Below are positions 8,580 to 15,729 of a stretch of DNA of 19,822 bases, piece by piece; positions within the stretch are counted from its first letter, which is position 1, and every line of letters starts with the position of its first letter. This DNA is from Chloroflexia bacterium (lineage in GTDB: Bacteria > Chloroflexota > Chloroflexia > Thermomicrobiales > UBA6265). Below the pieces are notes generated by a model. It was not told the origin of the DNA and made no database searches. It saw only the letters and a program-made list of their open reading frames with translations. Both the position numbers and the translations under genes were made by a program. The stretch is from positions 1 to 19,822 of the forward strand of contig JACCVC010000310.1 of NCBI GenBank assembly GCA_013698305.1, written 5' to 3'.

Positions 8580-9277
8580 GCGTGCCGCGAAGCCTTGATC
8601 CCGAGACGGCTACCTACGCCCGGTGGCGATTGGCTCGCGGCTATGCGGCGTCGCGGCGGTTGCCCGGCTACTGGCTGATGATGCTGATCCTGCTCGGGAT
8701 GGTGCTGTGGGGCCGGGAGTGGGGGCAGGAGCATGCGCCGACGACGCTCCGGATGCTGGTCTTCCTGTTGCCGGTGGCGCTTGCCTCGGTGATCGGGGTG
8801 AGCCTGTGGTCGCCGTTCGGCGAGCCGGAACGGGCGGCGGGGCGGTGGTTGCCCCTGGGACGCTGCCTCCACCTCGTCACGATGCTGGCCCTGGCGCTGC
8901 TGGTCAACCGGGTAGCGGTCGAGACCTGGGTGCCGGACGGCGATGCCGGTCGGTGGGGACTCTACCTTCTTCGTCACACCGTCGCGCTGATCGGGATCAC
9001 CCTGCTGAGCGTCACGATCCTCGACTCACGGCTGAGCTGGATCGGCCCGGCACTGGTGGCGATGCCGGGCCTGGTCGTCGGGTACATCCGGGTGGAGCAG
9101 GCAGCGAGCCAGGGTCGCGAGGTGGCGTTCTTCCATGACCCGGCAACGCACCTGATGTTGCGGCCCCACGATTCGCCGATGGCGGCGGGTGTCGCGATCG
9201 CGCTGTTCATTGCGGGGGTGGTCGTGGTTATCCGGCGGGGGGAACGGTTGGCCGAGCCGGATGACACGGCGGGGTAG
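8576..9277 (+). CDS. Small polytopic membrane protein, last gene of the sigma/ABC operon
   Basis: A 233-aa protein with about six membrane segments and short loops. It lacks the extracytoplasmic domain and the GELTLED tail of the three preceding proteins. Between segments 2 and 3 it has SPFGEPERAAGRW, in the same relative place as the YGAGADPAWE motif of the second operon gene, so those two may be distant relatives. It starts at GTG in a GTGA overlap with paralogue C. It ends the run of overlapping genes; the next gene begins 112 bases later. It is probably another membrane partner of the ATPase. I do not recognise the family with confidence. Confidence 0.7.
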   Translation: MSVPRSLDPETATYARWRLARGYAASRRLPGYWLMMLILLGMVLWGREWGQEHAPTTLRMLVFLLPVALASVIGVSLWSPFGEPERAAGRWLPLGRCLHLVTMLALALLVNRVAVETWVPDGDAGRWGLYLLRHTVALIGITLLSVTILDSRLSWIGPALVAMPGLVVGYIRVEQAASQGREVAFFHDPATHLMLRPHDSPMAAGVAIALFIAGVVVVIRRGERLAEPDDTAG

Positions 9278-9389
9278 GTTCAGGGTTGGCAGGGCGGTCG
9301 AGGTCGGCGATACTCGAGGACACCTGAGATCCTGATCCCCTTGCAACTCGGCGCTGAGCGGAGTTCCCGGAAATGACCTGCCGCGTCCG

Positions 9390-11495
9390 ATGCCTGCCAT
9401 GACGAGTTTCGCCGGAGGTCCGGTCTACCGGTGGCTGGCTGTTGGCCTCGGGATGCTCGCAGTCGCCGCCGCGGTCGTCTTTGTGACTCAGGAGTCGCAC
9501 CGATGGGTCTCGGCGGGCACGTTGGCGCTGGCGATGATCGTGCTGGCGATCAGCATCGTCGTGGCGAACGGCAAGCCGCTCCACGCGCGCAAAATGCGAG
9601 GGTTGCCTGGCGAAGCTCCCGCGCCGCGATGGCTACTGCTTCTGGCGCTGATCGCGATAGGGGTAACGGCAGCGACGGCAGACAATCTTGGCACGTCAAC
9701 TGCCACCTACGCCGCCGTCGCCCAACGGTGGCTGGTCAGTATCGGACTTCTCGTGCTGATCGCGTGGTGGCATCCGCTGGTGCGCACGGTCTGCGGCGCT
9801 CGGAACATGCGGTGGTCGTCAGTCACGATTCCCTCGTTCCGGGTTTGGGGTCCATGGCTCGGCATCATCGCCTTTGCCGCGATACCCAGGCTGGTCTTGC
9901 TGAACCGGTATCCGACAGTGGTTGGAGGTGACGAAGGCCACCACATGCTCACTGCCAGAGCGTCGCAGGAAGGATCGACGGTCCATCCCTTTGGCACCGG
10001 GTTCTTCAGTACCCCCAATCTCTATCCAGTGATCGATGGATGGGTGGCCGAGCTCGTGGGCCCGGATGTAGCTGGATACCGTGTGCTGAGCGCGGTTGTT
10101 GGCGTGATCGGGGTTGTCGCTACGTGGCGGCTAGGGCGCTATCTGATCGGCCCTCGACCCGCCGCGATCGGAGCAATCGTTCTCGCCACGATGCCCTTCC
10201 ATGTGTTCTGGAGTCGTGTCGCGTTCAACAACATCACCGACCCAACGACGATCGTGCTTGCGATGCTGTTCCTTTTCCGAAGTGTCACATTCGGCCAACG
10301 GAGCAACGCGATCCTGTGCGGGATGGTGCTTGGATTCGGCTTCTATGGCTACTATGGCGGCAGGGCGATTCCGATCGTGGTGCTTCTGCTGCTGCCCATA
10401 CTTGCGGCGTCTCGACGGATTGGGGTGCAAAGCACCATCCGGATTGGCGCCTGGATCGTGACCGGATTTCTTGCGACCGCGATGCCGCTGATCATGCACT
10501 ACGTCAACAACCCGGCTCCCTTCACGGGCCATCTGGACCAGGTATCGGCGATTTCCCTCGACCGGCTTCGAGAAGATCCTGGTACCGTCATTCCGTTATA
10601 TCTGGACAATGTGTGGGACGCGTTGCTGTTGCCGTGGGTCGGCAACGATTACTTTTTCTTTCGCCACGATGCGCCGTTTCTTGGTTGGCCGGTAGCGATC
10701 TTGCTGGCATGGGGTATCGGGGTCTGGATATCTCGATTCTTCCTGAGCCGGGACATCAGTAGAATCGCCTCTCTCCTGCTGCCGTGGATCGCGCTGGCAG
10801 CCGGTGTCGCGTTGACCACGCCGGTAGGCGGGCATCGCCTCCTGGTGATCACTCCATTCTGGGCCCTGGCGGCCGGGAACGGGCTGTTCGCGGTGGCGCG
10901 TTGGCTGGCGCTGGCATGGCCGTCCATGACTGGCCCCGTCTTCAGAACCGTGATCATCGCCGCGTTGCTGGTGATGTCGGTCAACGATCTCCGGTGGTCG
11001 GCGACGGAGGAACGTCAGCATACCTATTCCGAGAATCGGACGACGCTTGCCTGGGATATGGGGTGGCGGCTCTCCCAATCGGATGCAGGCGGCGGCGAGA
11101 TGCCGACAGTGCTGTTCGCCGGTCCACCGATGATGTTCAGTGACGGGTGGGGGAATCTCAGGTTTCTGGCGCCTGATCTGGAGATCGCCGATGTCGAGGC
11201 GCCGTTCACGGAAGCGTCGGAGGGTCCTGCGCTTCCGGATGACGCCGTCCTGATCCTGATCGGCGAGCGCGGCAGCGAGCGATGCGCTGCGGAGCGGCTC
11301 TACGCTGACGCCACCGTGGCGGAGGTCCATGCCCGAGATGGCGCCTTGCTGTACCTGATGTTCTTCCACGAGCCGCTGTCCGGGTGGTCCAGCGCGACGA
11401 CGCCAGCGGAAACGACATTCACCGTCGTGACGGAGTCGGAGTGTGACGCGGGGGCATTGGGTACGTCGAGGGACGACGCTGATGTCGGGGGATAG
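9390..11495 (+). CDS. GT39/ArnT-like membrane glycosyltransferase (GT-C fold)
   Basis: A 701-aa polytopic protein with about a dozen membrane segments. After the fifth segment comes NRYPTVVGGDEGHHM, whose acidic pair (D181, E182) matches the first-loop acidic motif of GT-C enzymes such as ArnT and the protein mannosyltransferases. These use polyprenyl-phosphate sugars on the outer face of the membrane. The following PNLYPVIDGW, FHVFWSRVAFNN and GFYGYYGGRAIP segments fit the same family. The four N-terminal segments before the motif are an extension, and a soluble C-terminal part of about 170 residues follows the last segment. ATG 9390 and ATG 9399 are both possible starts; neither has a clear ribosome-binding site. 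The acceptor cannot be told. It is separate from the preceding operon by spacing. Confidence 0.82.
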   Translation: MPAMTSFAGGPVYRWLAVGLGMLAVAAAVVFVTQESHRWVSAGTLALAMIVLAISIVVANGKPLHARKMRGLPGEAPAPRWLLLLALIAIGVTAATADNLGTSTATYAAVAQRWLVSIGLLVLIAWWHPLVRTVCGARNMRWSSVTIPSFRVWGPWLGIIAFAAIPRLVLLNRYPTVVGGDEGHHMLTARASQEGSTVHPFGTGFFSTPNLYPVIDGWVAELVGPDVAGYRVLSAVVGVIGVVATWRLGRYLIGPRPAAIGAIVLATMPFHVFWSRVAFNNITDPTTIVLAMLFLFRSVTFGQRSNAILCGMVLGFGFYGYYGGRAIPIVVLLLLPILAASRRIGVQSTIRIGAWIVTGFLATAMPLIMHYVNNPAPFTGHLDQVSAISLDRLREDPGTVIPLYLDNVWDALLLPWVGNDYFFFRHDAPFLGWPVAILLAWGIGVWISRFFLSRDISRIASLLLPWIALAAGVALTTPVGGHRLLVITPFWALAAGNGLFAVARWLALAWPSMTGPVFRTVIIAALLVMSVNDLRWSATEERQHTYSENRTTLAWDMGWRLSQSDAGGGEMPTVLFAGPPMMFSDGWGNLRFLAPDLEIADVEAPFTEASEGPALPDDAVLILIGERGSERCAAERLYADATVAEVHARDGALLYLMFFHEPLSGWSSATTPAETTFTVVTESECDAGALGTSRDDADVGG

Positions 11496-11579
11496 CTGGT
11501 AGGGTAGAGACAAGGATCATCGGCATGACGGCGGAGTGCCACGAGGGAACGCCGTCTAAATACGAAAGCGAGCCAGCCC

Positions 11580-13208
11580 GTGAGCGACGTTTCGTCCGCA
11601 ATTCCGACCCGTGCCCCGTGGTGGCAGAGTGGCGTGGTGTACCAGATTTACCCGCGATCGTTTCAGGATTCGACCGGCGATGGCACTGGCGACCTGCCCG
11701 GCGTGATCCAGCGGCTCGACTACCTGGTCAGTCTCGGCGTCGACGCGATCTGGTTGTCGCCGTTTTACCCGTCGCCGATGGCCGACTTCGGCTACGACAT
11801 CAGTGACTACCGCGATGTCGATCCGCTGTTCGGCACCTTGGAGGACGCCGAGCGGCTGATCCGCGAGGCGCATGATCGCGGGCTCAAGGTGATCGTCGAC
11901 TACGTGCCGAACCACACCTCCGATCAGCATCCGTGGTTCGTCGAGTCGAGACGCTCGCGGGATGGCCCGAAGCGGGACTGGTATATCTGGCACGATCCCA
12001 ACGAGGACGGCGGCGTGCCCAACAACTGGAGATCGGTCTTTGGCGGCAGCGCCTGGACTCTGGACGAGGCGACCGGGCAGTTTTACCTGCACAGCTTCCT
12101 CGAGGAACAGCCGGATCTCAACTGGCGCAATCCCGACGTGCAGCGGGAAATGATGGATGTGCTGCGGTTCTGGCTCGATCGCGGCGTTGATGGTTTCAGG
12201 GTCGACGTGCTTTGGCTCCTGATCAAGGATGACCAGTTCCGCGACGATCCGCCCAACCCGGACTACGACCCGGACAAGCCAGGGTCGTGGGAACTGAAGC
12301 AGGTATACAGCGGCAACCGGCCGGAAGTCCACAACATCGTCAGGATGATGCGCGACACGGTCGACGAGTACGACCGTCGCCTGTTGATCGGCGAGGTCTA
12401 CCTCGAGTTTTCCGAGCTGGTGAGGTATTACGGCGAGGACCTTCAGGGCGCGCACCTGCCATTCAACTTCTCGCTGATCCTGAACCCGTGGGAGGTCGAT
12501 GTCGTTGCCGACCTGATTACCCGGTACGAGGCGGAGCTGCCCGATGGCGCGTGGCCGAACTGGGTGTTGGGCAACCATGATCAGTCGCGGCTGGCGACCC
12601 GGGTCGGCGCGGATCAGACGCGCGTGGCGGCGATGCTGCTGCTGACACTACGCGGCACGCCGACGATCTACTATGGCGAGGAGATCGGGATGTCCGATGT
12701 GTCGATCCCGAAAGAGGAGCAGGTCGACCCGGCGGGCAAGGTGATCCCGTGGATGAACCGGGACCCGGAACGGACGCCGATGCAGTGGGAGGCTGGTCCT
12801 AGGGCCGGGTTCACGACCGGTGAGCCGTGGCTGCCGATCGCCGATGACGCGGACGAGGTCAACGTCGCGGTCCAGCGCGAGGATCGGGAGTCGCTGCTGT
12901 CGTTCTACCGGTGGCTGTTGCAATTCCCGCGGTCGGAGGCGGCGATCTCGCTGGGCGACTACGAGCGGGTCTGGCACGAGGGCGGGGTGCTGGCCTACGT
13001 TCGGACCGATGGCAAACGACGGTTTCTTATTGCGCTCAACTTCGGCGGCGAGGATGCGTCATTGCCGCTCGATGGCGCGGACAGCGGTACCGTGGTCGTC
13101 AGCACCGGCATCTCGCGGGTGGGGTCGCAGGTGACGGGGTCGGTCGATCTCGCGGCGCATGAAGGGGTGATCGTCGCCTTGCCGCTGGTGGATAATGACG
13201 CTTCGTAG
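11580..13208 (+). CDS. GH13 family alpha-glucosidase
   Basis: A 542-aa enzyme predicted to hydrolyse alpha-glucosidic bonds of malto- or isomalto-oligosaccharides. All four GH13 conserved regions are present: DYVPNHTS (about 107-114), GFRVDVLWL with nucleophile D209, LIGEVYL with acid/base E272, and VLGNHDQSR with transition-state stabiliser D334. The N-terminal WWQSGVVYQIYPRSFQD and the length match alpha-glucosidases and oligo-1,6-glucosidases. No signal peptide is seen, so it is probably cytoplasmic. The start is GTG 11580, 84 bases after the previous gene, with only a weak ribosome-binding site. Trehalose-related activity cannot be excluded from sequence alone. Confidence 0.93.
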   Translation: MSDVSSAIPTRAPWWQSGVVYQIYPRSFQDSTGDGTGDLPGVIQRLDYLVSLGVDAIWLSPFYPSPMADFGYDISDYRDVDPLFGTLEDAERLIREAHDRGLKVIVDYVPNHTSDQHPWFVESRRSRDGPKRDWYIWHDPNEDGGVPNNWRSVFGGSAWTLDEATGQFYLHSFLEEQPDLNWRNPDVQREMMDVLRFWLDRGVDGFRVDVLWLLIKDDQFRDDPPNPDYDPDKPGSWELKQVYSGNRPEVHNIVRMMRDTVDEYDRRLLIGEVYLEFSELVRYYGEDLQGAHLPFNFSLILNPWEVDVVADLITRYEAELPDGAWPNWVLGNHDQSRLATRVGADQTRVAAMLLLTLRGTPTIYYGEEIGMSDVSIPKEEQVDPAGKVIPWMNRDPERTPMQWEAGPRAGFTTGEPWLPIADDADEVNVAVQREDRESLLSFYRWLLQFPRSEAAISLGDYERVWHEGGVLAYVRTDGKRRFLIALNFGGEDASLPLDGADSGTVVVSTGISRVGSQVTGSVDLAAHEGVIVALPLVDNDAS

Positions 13209-13233
13209 CGATGCGTCATCATTTTGTCCGCCA

Positions 13234-13255
13234 CTTCTGAGTGCCTTCTCAGGAG
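13234..13255. terminator. Hairpin between convergent genes (weak terminator candidate)
   Basis: CTTCTGAG (13234-13241) pairs with CTCAGGAG (13248-13255) across a 6-base loop, 8 pairs including one G-T. It sits 25 bases past the GH13 stop and overlaps the stop of the convergent gene. There is no T-run on either side, so it is only a candidate. Confidence 0.3.
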
Positions 13256-13676
13256 GTGCGCCAAACCATCCAGAGCGCGAGTATTGCATGAAATGACCAT
13301 GCGGCAGTTCTGATCCAGTTCGTTGCGAGCAGAAGGGTATATGCGTCGCGGTCGAAACCATCAAGAAGTCGTTTATGTAGCGGCGCCTGGAAGCGTGCGG
13401 TAGAGACCAGTGTTATCGCGAAGAGCAGGAGACCAGCGAAGGGTGCTGAGAGCGAGACTTCCTCCGGACGTGAGAAGAGCAGCATCACACATGTGACGAG
13501 CGTGATCAGGAAACCGGGCCCAACCAGCAGGACGACAAGGCGCCTATGATCCGCTTCATATCGAGGAAAGGCGTCATCCCGACCCTGTTGAAAAGAGGGT
13601 AATGGACAAGTTGGATTGTCCAGATGAATCCTGTCATGAACGGGACTGCCGCGACGTGGCCCAACAGAATGAACAC
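13249..13676 (-). pseudogene. Frameshifted small integral membrane protein
   Basis: Two reading frames join into one typical protein of about 142 aa. From GTG 13676 (AAGGAAG upstream) the first frame reads VFILLGHVAAVPFMTGFIW, then TIQLVHYPLFNRVG. After about 13580 the sequence continues in the other frame as DDAFPRYEADHRRLVVLL through to QAPLHKRLLDGFD and LLLATNWIRTAAW. Restoring one base near GGGATGACG would give VG-x-DAFPRYEADHRR, and the total length (428 bases) is one short of a multiple of three. I recall this pattern (IWxxQxVHYPLF, then PxHxxL, then TNWIRTxxW) from a family of four-helix membrane proteins of unknown function. It is either a recent pseudogene or a sequencing error. It lies 67 bases downstream of the acyltransferase gene. 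Confidence 0.75.
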
Positions 13677-13743
13677 CAGTGGCTTGCTTCCTTTCTTGGC
13701 AGTAGTCCTGAACGCAGTCTTTTCAGAAGGCTCAGTTCAGCGA

Positions 13744-14775
13744 TCAAAGCACCAACCAGCCCGAGCCGCCGTGCCAATGCCCGCCGTTGCGGACGTGGTC
13801 GATGAGGGCGCGCTGAACCGTTGATGTGCGGGGCAGGGTGTCGATCTCGGACGCCTGCCTGCCGAAGACGAACTGGAAGGCGACGTCGTCCATCGGTTTC
13901 CGCTCGCGGTCGACCAGGGTGAACCGCCGCTGGAACTGGACGATGTTGGAGCGCTCGGGCAGGTAGTCGGCAAGCTGCGGATCGAGCAGCCAGGAGTGGC
14001 ACACAGCTACGCGATACGGCTCCTCCGGGAAGTGAGTGGGGAAGAACTCCCTGGCCCGGTCGAACGAGGCGCTGCAAAGGTTGGGCCGCATCGGTCCGGA
14101 GAAGTCGGTGATGTGGACGTTGAGCGCGAAGCCGCCAGGTTCAGCCGGGTGGCCGGCGTCCCGGATGGCATTCCCAGATGTCTCTCCGAGCTTCCAGCGC
14201 TGGAACTGCAATCGCCCAAGTTGGTAGATCGCGCCCCGGAAGTGCAGCTGAAGCCACTGGTGGAGGCTGATTCCGCCGGTTCCGTAGCGCTTGCGATGGA
14301 CCGCGAGATTGCGTCCAAGGTCGACGAGCGTTCTCCGGCTGATGTCCTCCGGGATGCACCGTTGTCCATGCCATTCCTCGACCAGCGGCTTGAGCGCCAG
14401 CAGCGGGTAGACGTGGAAGTAGCGAGCGAGCGGGCCGTCGCCCGGCAGGTCGGGCGCGGTCGGGGCGTTGTCGATCTCTCCCATCCGCGAGTTGATCACG
14501 GCGACGATTCGTTCAAGCAGGCGCCAGGCGTCGGGATTGCGCTCCGGTGACGGCGTGAGCGCGATGATGGCGTCAATGTCCTCGTGGGGCACGGCGAGGT
14601 CGAGCAGGTCGTCGAGCATCCGCGCCGGGTCGAACAGACTGACGGTCGGGATGTCGGGGCCGAGCGACTCGAGATGGGAAATCCACGCGCGGGTGGCTTC
14701 GTTGTCGGGAAGACGGTCGAGGATGTCGGGTGAGGTCAAGAACTGTCGCTCCATGCCGTCATACTGCGTAATCAT
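13744..14775 (-). CDS. Acyltransferase domain-containing protein (NAT_N/GNAT_C type)
   Basis: A 343-aa soluble protein. The C-terminal half has the signature region of the GNAT-like C-terminal domain: ALNVHITDFSGPM, PYRVAVCHSWLLDPQLADYL, and NIVQFQRRFTLVDRERKPMDDVAFQFVFG. The central part (LVDLGRNLAVHRKRYGTGGI) belongs with the N-acyltransferase-type N-terminal domain. Family members are annotated as acyltransferases by fold; substrate and acyl donor are not known. ATG 14775 is the longest start and ATG 14754 is possible, neither with a strong ribosome-binding site. The frameshifted membrane-protein gene follows 67 bases downstream on the same strand, so the two may have formed an operon. Confidence 0.78.
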   Translation of the reverse strand: MITQYDGMERQFLTSPDILDRLPDNEATRAWISHLESLGPDIPTVSLFDPARMLDDLLDLAVPHEDIDAIIALTPSPERNPDAWRLLERIVAVINSRMGEIDNAPTAPDLPGDGPLARYFHVYPLLALKPLVEEWHGQRCIPEDISRRTLVDLGRNLAVHRKRYGTGGISLHQWLQLHFRGAIYQLGRLQFQRWKLGETSGNAIRDAGHPAEPGGFALNVHITDFSGPMRPNLCSASFDRAREFFPTHFPEEPYRVAVCHSWLLDPQLADYLPERSNIVQFQRRFTLVDRERKPMDDVAFQFVFGRQASEIDTLPRTSTVQRALIDHVRNGGHWHGGSGWLVL

Positions 14776-14897
14776 GGGCCGTCACGCGCCGCCGGACATG
14801 ACAATGGACGCTTTGCTCTTCACCGTCAAGGCGACATCGCGTGACGTACTCGCAGGTTGCCAGCGAGGAGCAGTGCTGAGAAGCCGAGCCGAGCCAT

Positions 14898-14935
14898 AGC
14901 GACAGACGCGGCCTGACCGGGCCGCGTCTGTCGCT
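14898..14935 (-). terminator. Strong 16-bp hairpin downstream of the cupin gene
   Basis: AGCGACAGACGCGGCC (14898-14913) and its exact complement (14920-14935) flank a 6-base loop, giving 16 perfect pairs. The hairpin lies 54 bases past the cupin stop and about 120 bases before the acyltransferase start. A T-run is missing on both sides, as is often the case in GC-rich genomes. It probably ends cupin transcription. The rest of the 14776-14989 gap holds no gene I can support. Confidence 0.6.
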
Positions 14936-14989
14936 CGCGAGCATCGAGGGTCAAACATCATGGCGACTTCGTGAGCGAATTCGAGTTCG

Positions 14990-15511
14990 CTACGGCACCG
15001 GAGTCCCCTCCTCATTGACGAACACCGTAAACGGCGCGTCGATCTCGAACAGGCGGGCTTCCCAGAGAATCGTCGGCTCGTCACTGGCGTTCCAGCCAGT
15101 GTGCGCCGTGTGGGCGGAGAAATGGTCGAAGGCCACACAGTCGCGCGGCTCGAGCACAACTTCGGTATTGAGTTCGAGCGTCTCCGCCGCCTCGGACCCG
15201 TCCCTGGTGACCGAGGCCGTGCCTTGCTGGATGGCGAAGCCGAGCGCACCCGACTGAACGCACACGACAATGGCTGTGGGGTGAGTATGCTGGGTGGCGT
15301 AAGCGCCTGGCTCAAAGACCACTTCGGCCAACACGAGCCGATATCCGGGGGCCACGGCCGAGTCGACGCCTCCCAGAATGACACCCTCGACGCCCTCGGA
15401 GCCAGGGTCGGCATCGGGCGGCGCCTGTGCGCTTCGAGCAAACGAGCCTGCCGCGGTCAGGCCGAACAACGAGAGAAAGATGAACACGAGCACGATCGGT
15501 CGTCGGAACAT
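14990..15511 (-). CDS. Secreted cupin-domain protein
   Basis: A 173-aa protein that starts at ATG 15511, where AGGAGGAG lies upstream as a near-perfect ribosome-binding site. The first 30 residues are a signal peptide (FRRP, hydrophobic VLVFIFLSLFGLTAAG, cleavage after AQA). The rest is a single cupin beta-barrel. Motif 1 is YATQHTHPTAIVVCVQSG, with metal-ligand candidates H75 and H77. Motif 2 region is CVAFDHFSAHTAHTGWN, with H134 and H137 as further ligand candidates. The usual motif 1 glutamate is not obvious. It would act outside the cytoplasm, by binding a small molecule or as a metal-dependent enzyme; no activity can be assigned. A perfect hairpin separates it from the LuxR gene upstream on the same strand. 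Confidence 0.8.
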   Translation of the reverse strand: MFRRPIVLVFIFLSLFGLTAAGSFARSAQAPPDADPGSEGVEGVILGGVDSAVAPGYRLVLAEVVFEPGAYATQHTHPTAIVVCVQSGALGFAIQQGTASVTRDGSEAAETLELNTEVVLEPRDCVAFDHFSAHTAHTGWNASDEPTILWEARLFEIDAPFTVFVNEEGTPVP

Positions 15512-15578
15512 GAGACTCCTCCTATTGATGTATGGAGTCGCCGAGCCACGTGGATCACAGAGACTCCCAAACAGAAAG

Positions 15579-15603
15579 CGTTGGGTCGTCGTTCGACCCA
15601 ACG
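15579..15603 (-). terminator. Hairpin with T-rich tail after the LuxR-family gene
   Basis: CGTTGGGTCG and CGACCCAACG form 10 perfect pairs around a 5-base loop. On the minus strand the stem is followed by CTTTCTGTTT, a weak T-rich tail. It lies about 127 bases past the LuxR-family stop and 68 bases before the cupin start. It fits a terminator between the two genes, or a leader element of the cupin gene. Confidence 0.5.
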
Positions 15604-15682
15604 TCACCATCATGAGGAGGTGTGCGATCATGCGCATCGTAGGAGTTACGGGGTGTTTGGTGGAATCATCGGTTGCTCTCGC

Positions 15683-15698
15683 ACCGTAGCCCTACGGT
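15683..15698. repeat. Short inverted repeat ACCGTAG-CC-CTACGGT
   Basis: A 7-bp inverted repeat with a 2-base centre lies 32 bases past the LuxR-family stop. There is no T-run. It could be an extra termination hairpin or a protein-binding site. Confidence 0.3.
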
Positions 15699-15729
15699 AG
15701 CGGTCGGGATCAGGTGCCCGGAGAGACTA

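Noticed and set aside
9278..9389. Gap between the sigma/ABC operon and the GT39-like gene, searched for a terminator
   Set aside because: No stem of useful length and no T-run was seen, so no terminator is called.
13634..14077. 147-codon minus-strand frame across the end of the acyltransferase gene
   Set aside because: Out of frame with both the acyltransferase and the frameshifted membrane protein; Arg/Pro/Ala-rich with no domain.
15512..15637. N-terminal extension of the cupin protein
   Set aside because: The 42 extra residues precede a clear signal peptide, include a hairpin that looks like a terminator, and ATG 15511 has a near-perfect ribosome-binding site.
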